From Cryptomeria japonica (Eukaryota; Streptophyta; Pinopsida; Cupressales; Cupressaceae), in assembly GCF_030272615.1 (NCBI RefSeq), contig NC_081405.1, forward strand, positions 605,478,177 through 605,542,176: a stretch of DNA of 64,000 bases, given 5' to 3'. Below are positions 49,359 through 60,904 of the stretch, in pieces; position 1 is the stretch's first letter, and every line of letters begins with the position of its first letter. The position numbers were made by a program, and so were the translations under genes. A model generated the notes under the pieces. The model searched no databases, was not told where the DNA came from, and worked only from the letters and a program-made list of their open reading frames with translations.

Positions 49359-49639
49359 TCTGGTGTTCTTCCTTCTTTAATGCATGACATGCCTAGATTG
49401 CTGCGAAGGAAGATACTTAAAGATGAAAACCCACCGCACATATGCCAACTCATTCTTTAGGGTTGGAATTACTCTAAGGAGGACAAGCGTCGCCATTTGT
49501 GATTCCCAAGAGAATGATTGCACTGTCTATTGTTAGTCAGAACCACTTGAGACAATTTTCTTGTACGAAGGATTTCTTCCTTAATGAAGAAAATCTCGCG
49601 CCAACCGGGCTGGGACAAGGTGAGACAGTCTTGCGGGGA

Positions 49640-50598
49640 TTACTATTTAAAGGCAATGTACCTTTACAAAATACGTGGCATTCATGGATATGAACACTCT
49701 AATCGAGGTACCGACTGCGGAGCTCGCCATCTTTAAAAACCAGCTAGTGGGTATCATTTCATTTGTGCAAGTTGATACAGAATGGCGGGCGCATTGGAAA
49801 TCGAGAGTACTGGCATTATTATCAATCATCATCTCGAGCTGAGAATTTTTATAAATATGCTTTTTTGGACATTCTTTTTTACATCATCAGCTTCAATGAA
49901 AGGGCTTCTCAAAGATGGATACCCCCATTAGGCTTGTCAATAGCAAGGCGCAGGTCGCTTTCCTTGGCAATATTTCTGACCAAAGGTTGCAGAGGATGAC
50001 GAGGAGGAAGAACCCTTTGATCATTTCCACAATTAAATGGGTGCTTGGTGAGGACTTTATAGATAATGCAAACCACTAACGAGTAAATACGGACATTTTC
50101 TCATGCTTTGTAGCTTTCCTGCTGGAGTCTGGAATTGGTGGGTATGAGGCCACAGAGCTTACGAGAGCTCTCTTCTCGGGAGATTATCTTGGAGGTTTGG
50201 AGGACGTTGTAACATACTACATCCCTTTCAGGGGCTTATCTCTTGCATCGGACCTGCATAGGTTCATCACGTTTGGAGAAGAGGTGACATGGCATCCACT
50301 CATTGGCAGACTGTGGACTATGTCGCTATCTTCTCATCGATTTCAGATGGAGCTCGCTGTAGAATTCCTCCTTCGAATCTACTTGATCATCCCTGTTCCA
50401 AATGGTACTGAATGGTACACCAACTTTAGGGACTACATATTCCCACGAGTTTTGACGCTAGACATTCCTCTTGACATAGTCCTCGTGATCATGGTTGAAG
50501 AGTCTGGAAGTGCTTCGGATCATGAGTGGTTGGAAGGGGAAGATGCAATGGATGATACTGAAGACTCTGGTTTTTCTCCTAGGGGAGAAAGAGGATGA
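49640..50598 (+). pseudogene. Element D antisense ORF
   Basis: This plus-strand gene lies opposite to pol, between integrase and the extra sense ORF. A TATA-like ctatttaaagg is at 49649-49659. The ATG at 49685 opens MDMNTLIEVPTAELAIFKNQ, then VQVDTEWRAHWKS. After frameshifts the frame at about 50010-50598 reads KNPLIISTIKWVLGEDFIDN, VTYYIPFRGLSLASDLHRFI, FQMELAVEFLLRIYLIIPVP and ends in an acidic tail (SASDHEWLEGEDAMDDTEDS). No PMD signature is seen, so it is not obviously the same protein as the antisense ORF of element A. Antisense ORFs at this place are known for Tat elements. Confidence 0.6.
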
Positions 50599-50879
50599 AG
50601 ATGTTTCTTATTAGTGATAGCCTCCACTTTTCTTCTCTTGTTTAGCTTTGACAAGTACAACTAGATGCATTGTTACATTTTGTAAATCTCTGCAAACTTA
50701 TTCGAAATATGATAATCTCTCTTTTCTTTAATAATGACACATTTGAAATTATCTCTCTTTTCCTTAATAATGGCATATTTGAAATGGCAACTTTACCAGG
50801 GAAAGAAAGCAAAAACAAATAAAAGCACACAAGAGCACTATTTACATTATATACATCAAAGACACCAAGCTAATAAAAA

Positions 50880-53460
50880 GGTTTTAGGTGGAACCCGTTG
50901 ACTGAGATCGTAAGAGGTTCTCCTTGCATATCCTTGAGATTGAAAGAATTGTAACCTTTGCAACCCACTACACGAAAACGAGCCTCCCATAACCCATCGA
51001 ATTTAGCATGCTTGTCGGGTTTGGCTGCCCTTTCATTAAACTTTAAAACCAGGTCGCACTGTTGGAACTGCGGACTAGAACCTTTATTATTGTCAAACCA
51101 CTTTTTGATGGTTTGTTGATGGGTCTAGAGAGCTTTGAACATCTCTTCTCTTTCTTCCTCCAGTTCCATGATTTTGGCTAACCTCACGTGCATGGGGCCA
51201 TTTTCTACTACTTCGAAAGACTTAAGTAATTGCAAAGTTGGGATCTCCAAAGACATGGAAAACAAAGTGTCCTTCCCATAGACCAGTTTATATGTGGAGG
51301 TCTTTAAAACTTGTTTCGATGTTATCCGGTCCGCCCATAATGCACTCCTCAAATGATGATGCCATTCCTTTTTGTGTTCTGAGCCTATTCGTTTGATGAG
51401 TCTGACGAGATTCTTGTTGGTGGACTCAGCGAGTCTGTTTTCTTGTGGATAATAGTTTGAGGAGGTTTTTAGATAAATAGCATTGCCAGGGGTGAACTGG
51501 GTGAGTCGTGAGACTATGAATGCACGCACATTGTCAAAAATTATGGTTTTGGGGGGACCATATCTAACAGCATACTAGATCCTCTAGGAAAGCTAGGATT
51601 TTGGACTCATATGAATTTCTTAAAGGGATGGCCTCGGACCATCAAGTGAAATAATATGTGGCAGTTAAGATCCACTTGTGTCCAGCCAAGCTTGGGGGGT
51701 TGATCATCCCTATGAAGTCGAGTCCCGATTGAGCAAAGGGTTCCTCCACCACTATGGGTTGAAGTGGCATTGTCACTTTTCTGCATCTTCTAATATAATA
51801 CTGGCATTCCTTGCACGTTCTTACCATGGTGTGTGCCTCTTTGAACATAGATGGCCAGAAATATCCGGTGCGCATGATTTTGATGATGGTAGTCGGTGCC
51901 GAGAAGTGACCTCCTGATGGACCATAATGAAATTCATGTAAAATCCTGTTAGCTTGGCTTTGATTCACACAATGGAGCAGGACTCCATCGAAATTCCTTT
52001 TAAAAAGCACATCGGCTATCAATTGGAAGCTACTAATTTGCAACCTATAGAGCCTCCTTTTTCCCTGAGGGAGGCCCTCAGGAAAAATTCATGTCTTCAT
52101 AAAATGTTTCTGCTCTTCCAACCAGCATGCTTCCACTGGTTCTGAGGTGGCCATAACAGATTCGTTTGCGGCTATCTCGGAGTCTCGGGGTCCGAAATCA
52201 TGTGCTAGGTACTCACACAAACCTCTGCCACAGATTGTCTTGGTAGGCCTGACGTCAACGTCGTACTCCAAAATCTTGGTGATCCAATTTTCCCTCTTCT
52301 CAGTGATGTCACCCTCCATGATATACTCTCTGACTGAAGGATGAGCAACATACACCGTAGTCTTGTTACAGGCGATGAAATGCCTAAACTTTTTAAGGCC
52401 CTTAACCACAGCCAGAGCTTGTTTTTCGATGAAGTTATACCTTGCCTCATATTCCTTTAGATTCTTGGAGTGGAAAGCTATAGGGTGCTCGCCCCCTGAC
52501 TTCGCCTCGCTCTGGGTTAGGACCACAACAATGCTATAGGGGCTAGAGAAAACATACATAATGAAGTCTTTAGTCATATCGGGATTAAACAGAACAGGAG
52601 CTCAAAAAATAGCTTCTTTTATTTTCTCGAAAGTGTCCTTCCCATCAGAAGTCCATTTGAAAATTATTTCTTTTTTAAGCATCAGGGTGATGGGCCTCAC
52701 CCTTCCTATGAAATCCAGAATAAAATGACTAACAAAGTTAACCTTGCCCAGGAAAGACTGAACTCCCTTCTTATTGACAGGAAGGGGAAGCTACTTTATC
52801 ACCTTGACCCGATCAGGATCGATGGAGACTCCTTCCTTGGATACAACATGCCCTAGCAATTTGCCTTGCAGGACACCAAAAATACACTTCTTTGGGTTCA
52901 AAGAGATTCCAAACTCTAAACACTTTAAGAAAACCATCTCTAAATGATCAAAATGGTCTTCCTTATTTTTTGAAAATATAGTTAGGTCATCTAGATATAT
53001 AAGGATGATTCTTCTAATGAGCTCCTTGAAGGCCAAGTCCATGGCCCTTTGAAAAGTTGCACCAGTGTTCGACAACCCAAATGGCAGTTTTTGATAGGTG
53101 AACATTCCCCATTTGGTCGTAAAGGTTGTCTTATGCTGATCTTCCCCTTTCACCAGAACCTGATTGTATCCCGAATAACCATCCAGCATTGAGAACATTT
53201 ATGATCCTGCCACTGTGCTTAATAATTGTTCCATTGATGGCAACGGGTAGTGATCTTTTAGGGATGCTTGGTTTAGATCCCTAAAATCCACGCATAGCCA
53301 AATATCTCCATTATTTTTCCTCACAGGCACCAGATTGGATACCCACCTACTATGCTTGATGGGATAGATGATTCTTGATTCTATCAACTTCCTTAATTCT
53401 TGGGCCATGAGTAACTCGATTTTAGGATTAACAGGTCTCTATCTCTGTCGGACTGGTTTG
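50880..53460 (-). pseudogene. Element D pol: RT, RNase H, integrase
   Basis: The minus strand encodes RT from about 53460: LIESRIIYPIKHSRWVSNLV, WLCVDFRDLNQASLKDHYPL, MLDGYSGYNQVLV, LPFGLSNTGATFQRAMD and catalytic IYLDDLTIFSK (YLDD at 52986-52997). RNase H follows (52577-52089; PIAFHSKNLKEYEARYNFIE). Integrase has the HHCC zinc motif (HEFHYGPSGGHFS, CKECQYYI), then LDFIGMI, GPPKTIIFDN and ENRLAESTNKNL carrying the DDE acids (51900-51440). A C-terminal domain runs to about 50880 in broken frames. Several stops (53198, 52580, 52045, 51640) and shifts show decay. This copies element RNA and inserts the cDNA. Confidence 0.93.
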
Positions 53461-53624
53461 GCTCCATTTGTGACTTCGACAGTATGTTGAATTACATTAG
53501 GATTGTATCCTTTTAAATCCTCATAAGACCATGCTATCACACCTGCGTACTCATCAGAGCATCGGGCCAACTTCTTTCGGTCTTGGGGGGAAATCTCCTT
53601 TTCGACTTTGAGGATCCTACCGCT

Positions 53625-54540
53625 TCATATCGACATTTCGGTATAGTCTCCTTTGTTAGTCGTGAGCTTACGCTTATCATTTTTGGCATCATCATGGTCG
53701 AAAAGATTTTCTAAAGTGATTAACCCATTAGGGAGCTTATTTGACTTTAATTGTATGATTTGATCCCTGTAGGCTTCTTTAACCTTAGACTGTAGTTGAT
53801 CTGCAAATTCCCTTGAGTTCTGGATGAATAGGGAGATTTTCTCGTCACTCTCAAAAACTTGCCAATGGGTATCATTATCAGGGATAGCTGGTCGAACGAT
53901 GACGGCAATCACTTGGGGGTTGACTAGCGAATCTATAGTGGGGTCAAAATGCGATCCAATAGTGGACATCCGGTCAGCGGATGCATTTGTCTTGCGGGGA
54001 ATCCTTTGGATGTTGAAAGCATTGAAGCTTTCGATCAAATCCCACGCTCTATGGCGGTAAGATCTCATACGGACATGTTTTGCGCTAGAGATTCCCCAAA
54101 TCTGATTAACAACAAGTTCGAAGTCGGCCAAAACCTTTAATTTCTTTATACCCATCTTTTCTGCTAACGTCAAGCCCTGAATCAATCCTTCATATTCTGC
54201 TTCATTGTTGGAGCACGCAAACTGTAAGCGAAAAGACTTTAGAATTTGTTCACCCGAAGGTCAAGTAAAACAAATCCCAGTGTCTGAGCCTACTTTGCAC
54301 CTTGTACCATCAAAATGCAGGGTCCAGAGTACAGAAGATAAATCCTTTTGGGTAAAGGGATCTTTAAATAGTTCTAGGATAACCTGACCTTCATCAAAAA
54401 TGCAGTAAGTACCAAGACCAGTGGCATGATAATTTGAATATGGGTCAGAGTCAATGAATTCTTTGAGAAAAACAGTCAGTTCTGGGACACTTAGGCCATT
54501 TGGCTGATTGGATAGATCTGGAAAGACAGGCATAAGTGGT
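53625..54540 (-). pseudogene. Element D RNase H-like domain and linker upstream of RT
   Basis: Frames 54533-54261 and 54185-53625 read as one protein with one stop: WTLHFDGTRCKVGSDTGICF, NNEAEYEGLIQGLTLAEKMG, LKVLADFELVVNQIWG, RIPRKTNASADRMSTIGSHF. The motifs DG, AEYEGL, DFELVV and the closing AD position are those of the second (archaeal-type) RNase H of plant Tat elements. The Asp of the usual GDS motif is present as ADFE. A linker (DNDTHWQVFESDEKISLFIQ, then YAGVIAWSYEDLKGYNP at about 53550) leads into RT. In classical Tat elements this domain follows RT-RNase H; here it precedes RT. No aspartic protease motif is visible in this segment. Confidence 0.8.
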
Positions 54541-54716
54541 CACAGTGATAGCTTCCCTACATTAATCAGGTTGTTTTCTATGGACACGGCTAAGTCGAAA
54601 GCTGGAGGGAGAGTATTGCTGCCTAAAGATTAAATCATCACTGATATGTCAGAGTTGAAAGCCTTTAGATAGAAAACAAATGCCATGTCACTGGGATGAC
54701 AAGCGGATAGAGATAT

Positions 54717-55295
54717 CTACTCCCAAGTCCTCTGAAAATGTAAATTGAACTCTATTAATGCTTCTTGTGGTGCTCTCTTTATCATAATCAAATGATGCAT
54801 CAAAGATGACCTATCCGCTTTGTCAAAAAATCTTTGGAAAAAATGGTCGCCCACCTGATCCCAGTCACCTATAGAATTCAGAGCAAGGGATCTGTACCAT
54901 TCTAGAGCTCTTTCTTTAAAAGATGCCACAAGCAGTCTCAAAGCTACATTTTGTTCGGTTATACTGTGGACTGTGTAGACATTGGCTATATCTTGCAAGT
55001 GTTCTCCGGGGGTTTTAGAACATTCTCCAGTAAACTTAGGAACCACTTTCAGTGCGGCAAAGGTGATTTGGGACCATGTGGCGGGCAAGACTGGAGGAAT
55101 GAGAGGACTTCCATAATCCCATTTCACAAAATTTCTAGGTGGAATCTGAGCCATTAATACAACAGGAATGACTGCAGAATAACTAGGAGGGTTCTGGGAA
55201 GAGGAGACATCAGATTGATGAATGCTAGCCAGGGGTGGAATGAGAAAACTGGAATTCAAAGTTGTCTGGCTCCTAGTAACGGGTCTATGGCTCAT
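54717..55295 (-). CDS. Element D gag, N-terminal part
   Basis: Capsid-type gag of a Ty3/gypsy element, packaging the RNA. It opens MSHRPVTRSQTTLNSSF 60 bases after the 5' LTR, with a Ser/Pro-rich N-terminus. The retrotransposon gag core follows: FVKWDYGSPLIPPV, ALKVVPKFTGECSKTPGEHL, ERALEWYRSL, GDWDQVGDHFFQRF, then IEFNLHFQRTWE. The frame ends at 54717, and related sequence continues in broken frames to about 54545. No zinc knuckle is seen, and it is short compared with typical gypsy gag proteins. Confidence 0.85.
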   Translation of the reverse strand: MSHRPVTRSQTTLNSSFLIPPLASIHQSDVSSSQNPPSYSAVIPVVLMAQIPPRNFVKWDYGSPLIPPVLPATWSQITFAALKVVPKFTGECSKTPGEHLQDIANVYTVHSITEQNVALRLLVASFKERALEWYRSLALNSIGDWDQVGDHFFQRFFDKADRSSLMHHLIMIKRAPQEALIEFNLHFQRTWE

Positions 55296-55324
55296 ATGCT
55301 AGCTTGAATTTATTGAGAAGTAAG

Positions 55325-55350
55325 TGGTCCCACTGGGCGTGCCAAAAAAA
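55325..55350 (-). promoter_or_regulatory. Element D primer-binding site region
   Basis: Directly inside the 5' LTR the minus strand reads ttggcacgcccagtgggacc. This sequence type is common at the primer-binding position of plant Ty3/gypsy elements. The tRNA partner was not determined. Confidence 0.6.
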
Positions 55351-55354
55351 GAAC

Positions 55355-56338
55355 TATTGAATCTAAATTTTACCTTGGAAAACAAACAACCTTATGGGAA
55401 ATTCAGTGATGGGGGACCAATTGCATAGGATACATTGAATAACCTCTGGGATTGAAAAGATGGCTCTTCCTTATGTTTTTGAGAAAAGGGAGAAGAAGAA
55501 AAACACTCAGAAACAAAAGAACTAAACTACTGAGGCGATACGCTGAAGAATTTTCTAAGAAGACATGAGTATACAAAAACCCAGATACATATGGGTTTTG
55601 ATCTCATTCAACAATCTACAAGTCCGAATCAGAAACACAACTAAGATACAATTAAATTTTCTTGCAACATAAAGAAATATCCATCATGCATCTACTAGCT
55701 AACAAGTATAAAACATAGTTTAATCAACGGAATCTTAGATATATATTCCCAAAGTTATTGGAATCCTAATAAAAAAGCACAGAAAAGAACCATCAGAGCA
55801 TATCAAAAGAGAGATCACAATGGCCACAGGCACAATTTGATTATTTTCTTTTAGATAACAGTAATAGCTTAAAAGGCCAAAATTCCTACTAAGAAAACTT
55901 AATTGTTTTTCTCAAAAGTTCTGACCCTTACAATAAGGAAAAAACTAACATAAATAGAGCCTCAAGCTCGCTAACAAACTTTGATTCCACCGCCTTCCAT
56001 TACATATGTCGAGGCATGCCTCCAGGCCATACTCGACAAACTGCTATTGAAGTTGTTAGTCCCATGATGCTTCGCTAACCAATGCAACCTCACAACAAGA
56101 GAATCGCAACTAAAAAATGACGGGCAGACTGAGAGAAAATGTCGTGTCATGAAAACCCATGCCACGTGGCAGCTCGACGCTAATGCAAAACTGAAACAAG
56201 AAGGCAAGTGATTAGAAACCCTATCGAGCTGACATCTGTCTCACTTGATGTAAGAGAGAGGGAGAGCTGGCAAAAAAAAAGGTGGGGCCACTAAAATAGA
56301 AAATGCCGCCTGCGGATAAACCCAAAATAATGTTAACA
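55355..56338 (-). repeat. Element D 5' LTR
   Basis: The plus strand begins tattgaatctaaattttacc and ends aatgttaaca. It aligns along its length with 44133-45117; the outer TG is mutated to TA at this end. Followed by ataat, the target duplication. Confidence 0.92.
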
Positions 56339-56343
56339 ATAAT

Positions 56344-58781
56344 CATAATCAAAATTTCATGGTATCGTAATCAGATAAAGTGTCTAATGGTATCAACTCA
56401 AATGAAAGCAAGGTGTGAAGTATCTATATTTATCTCCTAGTGGGCCTCACACACATGTTCTTTCACTACCTACACATCCTTCCATAGTGATACATCCTAC
56501 AATAATCCATGATTCCATTAATCTAACTTCATCAGGTCATTAATACCTTCTATAGGAGTGTGTAATTCTCATCGACTTTTAATTCTCTTTCCTATAATGA
56601 GAATCACTTTTACATGGTTATTATATACCATAATCTTGAATTATTCTTAATAGTATTGATCAGATTGATTCATTATTCAGTATTATATTAAAGAATATTA
56701 AATAGGTTATAAATATTTTCATCATGATTTCTCCATTGATTCCACCACTTGAGTGGGAAATCAATAGATGTGCAACTTGATTTTTTTCTTTTGAAAGGAA
56801 GATGCATTGTTTGATGTGGATACACCTACTTTAGTACTTTCTATGTGAATATATATGTTCACATTCTCTTGCATCTTTGTGGAGGAATTCATGTCTCTAA
56901 TCTTACATCAACTTAATGATAAAAGATTCCATCTTTGAGAAGAGAGATACATGTAATCCTTCTCATCTTTCCTTTCTCTTGGATTTATTTATTCTTCTTG
57001 TAGGGGGAGTTATGAGTACCTAATGTGGCTATGCATTTATTGGGACCTATCTATCCATACCCACCTAAGCTAAGGTTATAGGAGATTTTGGTGCATATTT
57101 ATTCTCTTATATTTAGTTTTTTACTTTATTATAGATTATACAACAAGGATTACACAACCTTCTTAAGTATTTATCTACATGGATAGGTTGTGCATGCATT
57201 TAATAATTATGTTTATACTACCTTAACTTTGTGTATATGTACTACTATAGTACATCTCCTTCATCCCACATTAGTTTTAAGTATTTCCATTTGGTGGAAT
57301 CTTTTATTTATATTTACCTCTCATGCACTTTTGAGAATGAGAATCATCCAAACTATTATACATCATCTTAGTGTACTTGATTCTACTCTTGCATGGTACT
57401 TCAAATATTAGAGACGTCACATTTTACATCTTTAATTTTGAAGTAACTATCATATTCCATTTTACAATCTTTTACTATCTTTGTTCTTTTACTATTTTTG
57501 TCACTCTTATAATTAATATGTTATTTTTATTTTCCATATTGGCATATTTTATATGGTATCAAAGATTTATATTCCATATCTTGTATCCTCACCTTGAGAG
57601 ATATCCACTAAGTTTTATTTAAGGTATTGAATTAGATAGGATCAAATTATGCAAAATGTGTACATACTCAACTTAGGGTAGTAATAAAGGGGGGCAAACA
57701 AGAAAATTTGAATTTAAATTTTAAAAATAAAAGAATTAATTTAATGACATTAAGCAAGAAAACAATCATATTCAAGTGGCGAACAATTATTTTTAGTTGT
57801 ATTTACAAATAAGTGTAATAATTACAAAGTTAGGATGAATGTATCAGATTATGTGCATATAACAATAGATAGGAGATAAATGTGAGGGATTGTGTGTACA
57901 TAGATAGGTGAAGACTAAAAGAATGATGCTAACTTCATACAAAATTGTATCATTTATTGATATATACATGTCTCAAGATATTCTCAAAATAGACCAAAAA
58001 AATTGATGTAAATATACAAATTTTACCATTTGAAATATATATAATATTTAAATTATATAAAAATTTAAAATAAAAAATAACATAAAAATATTTAATTTAA
58101 ATATCTTAAATATTAGCTAAATCTATAATTAATAAATTTATTTAAATCAAATATGTTTATAAATATAATTTAATTAATTTGAATAAATTAATATTAATTT
58201 TTTCAAAAAACATACTCAATTTATTGCAATCCTCCTACCAGTATTATTATAGTTTCATCTCTTAACATGTACTAATTAATATAAAACCAACAACTTCAAA
58301 TTTTAATTCCAATAACATTTTGTTTGTTCTAAACCACGTGAGAAATATAAGAGCTTTGAAGTGTCTATTTTTGTATAGAAATTTTTCGTCTTGTTTCAAA
58401 ATGTTTAGCCCATGTTATCAATAATCCAAAAATATAATGGCATGCACATACATACAACTACATAGTCCAAAATTACTAAACAATATCATTTTCCTCAATC
58501 CCTACGTATAGCTAGAAATAATAATAAAATTTTCTTTGGTCAATATGAAATTAAATACTCCCTTCCACATACAATTATTTAATGATGAGTATGAACTGAA
58601 TATTAAACATAACCTTAATAATTCATCATTCAACATCTCCAAAATCAAAGTCACCCTAATAATGAGCATGATTTGAATATTAAGCATAAACTTAATAACC
58701 CTAGGCCCTTTCTCTGCTAATATCATGGTCTGAACTAGATTTTTAGCTCTGGAATCGGCAACAAATAATAACACTCAGTCT
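56344..58781. other. Unassigned AT-rich sequence
   Basis: No credible gene. Very A/T-rich at 58030-58330. Frames at 57190-57622 and 58502-58774 show no recognisable motif and have membrane-like composition expected from T-rich DNA. Confidence 0.4.
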
Positions 58782-60180
58782 ATGATTCCTGGAGCCCACT
58801 CGATGCTAAAAATCAAGCCACAAAACATGAAAAAAAAGGCAAGGGAGAAAACAGGGTTTGGAGTAGACACAACTATAGGAGAGAACATTTTTACTCCCAT
58901 GACTATGTTGGGATCTAGTCAAGAAATAATGACTACCACACCTACTGAGGTTCCCTCCATTCTTTCCAAATCTGATCCCCAACCTATAGAGCACACCAAA
59001 TCAATAGATAACGCATCTTCATCAGTTTCTCATCCACCTAGTTCAACAAAAATGGATACTCAAGAAGGTAATGTCATCTCTTTTGCCTTTCCTAATGATA
59101 GAGTAGAGGTTATTTCAGAATGCAAAGTTAATTCAACCATAATTTTATTTTTCCTTAGAGGTATACCATCATAACAAGATTTTTTTTAAATGGGCTCGAA
59201 GAAATTGCAAACTTAAAGGTTGGGCCATTGAATCCTTTAGGGGTTTGGGTAGAGTGTATGTTGTGTGCACCTTTTTAGACCCTAAGCATGCTTGTATTGT
59301 GCTTCAATATGGTTCCTAGATCATGTGTCGACATACCTGTTACATGCAAGCCTGGGATATTGACTTCCATCTAGAAGGGATAACTAAATCTAAAAACCCC
59401 ATGTGGGTTGAGTTTCCCTTCTTAAATATTTCTTTTTGTCCTTTCCTTAAAGACATTACCTACCCAACTTGAAAAAGCTATGTGGTGTAAACAACACTTT
59501 GATAAATGAGACAGCCTAAGCTCACACCCTAAGATAAATGGGCCAGCCTAAGCTCACACCCTAAGGATTGTATTGAGATAGATTTGACAAATCATCTACT
59601 CAATAAAATAAAATTAGTTGGACCAGGCTTCAAGTTTGATCAACGTATCACCTATCTGAATAAACCAAATGAATATTTTTATTGTCACAAAGAAGGCCAT
59701 TTTATCTGCAATTGCCCTTTCTGTAAACCCAAACCTTCTCAGCCATCATCTGATAACCCTCATCTTCTTGCCTCTCCTATTGTTAATGATTTTCAACATT
59801 CAAATACTCTTTCGTGCTCAACACATCATCCTTCCCCTCCATCCTATCATAATACCCCTCCTGCTTCCAACTTCCCACTTTCACCTATAGCTCCCGCCCC
59901 TCCTACTCACTGACCCTCCATTCAAGAAAAAGCTTATTACAAAGACTCACTTTTGGGGCCTCGAGTGAGGGCCTCCAAGAGGATGAAGGAGACTCCCCCC
60001 CATAGTAATAATCCTTTCTCTTATACTCCTCAAGTGAACAACCTTGTATGGAATCCTTCTCAGTCAAATAAAAACTTACCTATGAGCCATGATTTCATTT
60101 CTAAACCTTTTGAAACAAGCCTCATGATGGATACACATGAGAACACAATAGTGAATTTGTTTAATGTATTGTAATAGGAC
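58782..60180 (+). pseudogene. LINE-E ORF1 (DUF4283-like with degenerate CCHC knuckle)
   Basis: The plus frame at 58782-59174 gives a Ser/Thr/Pro-rich N-terminus, then NVISFAFPNDRVEVISECKV. Frames at about 59170-59450 carry WARRNCKLKGWAIESFRGLG and GRVYVVCTFLDPKHACIVL, the pattern of the RNA-binding domain of plant LINE ORF1. At 59584-59913 comes LVGPGFKFDQRITYLNKPNE, then YFYCHKEGHFICNCPFC: a CCHC knuckle with the first Cys changed to Tyr. A Pro-rich tail follows. A 41-base duplication (agcctaagctcacaccctaag) at 59513-59570 adds a shift. Stops throughout. Confidence 0.7.
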
Positions 60181-60209
60181 GAGGAAGCTCTCCCTGACTC
60201 TTCCCAATG

Positions 60210-60900
60210 AACTGTAAGATTCAATCATGGAACGTGTGAGGATTGACCCTCCCTGTACGTAAGCATCAAGTCAAATATACTATTCAAAGAAATCAGATTG
60301 AAGTTATTATGTTGCAAGAAGTAAAAGTTGGTGGCGTTCACTTTCAAGCTTCCCTTTCTTCAATTTGGTGTGAGGCTCATTTTGTTCATACCAAACACAA
60401 TGATGGTGATGGTGGAGAAATTTTGGGCCTTACTTTGTGGTTGTATAAGCATCTTGTTGCCTCTGGCTTTGATCCTAATGGTCACTATATTTGGCCTACC
60501 ACCCTTATTAAGGAGATACCGATTGGATTTTGCTCCATTTATGCACCTAACTCTTCTCCAAAGAGAATCAATCTTTGGGATTATCTTCATTCTTCACTCC
60601 CCAATGCTAAGTGGGTTTTGGGGGGAAATTTTAACATTGTAGAGAAGCCTTCTAATCATAGTTGGGACTCCCTTACTCATTTGTCTAATTCTAAGCTTCA
60701 AGCTTGGACTTTAGCCCAAAACTCTCTTGGTGAACTAATGATCCCTTTCTTGGTAAATTCAACCTCTAAATACCTCATTGGTACACCTAGAGTAACTTTC
60801 ATGAGGGAACCTTAAGGAAATTGAGTTGGTCGGACCAATTTTATATTTCTCCCAATTGTCCCATTCTGCCTATGGTCCCTGTAAGGAAGTTAAGTAGCGG
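60210..60900 (+). pseudogene. LINE-E ORF2 endonuclease, truncated
   Basis: It starts near ATG 60209 (MNCKIQSWNV, stop, GLTLPVRKHQVKYTIQRNQI, VIMLQEVK), the APE endonuclease start. The clean frame at 60243-60815 continues with FCSIYAPNSSPKRINLWDYL and WVLGGNFNIVEKPS (catalytic GDFN-type motif with Gly-Asn), then SWSDQFYISPNCPILPMVPV to about 60880. No RT follows: the LINE breaks at about 60900, where LTR-like sequence begins. This is consistent with interruption by a copia element whose body extends right. Confidence 0.8.
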
Positions 60901-60904
60901 AACA

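Larger units (their letters stand above)
44133..56338 (-). mobile_element. Element D, complete 12.2-kb Tat-like LTR retrotransposon
   Basis: Two LTRs of 985 and 984 bp bracket gag and pol, all on the minus strand, with a 5-bp target duplication ATAAT at 44128-44132 and 56339-56343. Domain order in element direction is gag, RNase H-like domain, RT, RNase H, integrase, antisense ORF, long sense ORF, 3' LTR. Frames are interrupted, so it is probably not autonomous now. The LTRs differ at several per cent of positions by eye, so the insertion is not recent. It is assigned to the Tat group from integrase/RT type and extra ORFs. Confidence 0.9.

Noticed and set aside
50880-53460. Endogenous pararetrovirus (caulimovirus-like) reading of the RT
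   Set aside because: Integrase, paired LTRs and a 5-bp duplication identify an LTR retrotransposon.
58502-58774. 90-residue minus-strand ORF
   Set aside because: No motif or neighbour supports it; AT-rich composition explains it.
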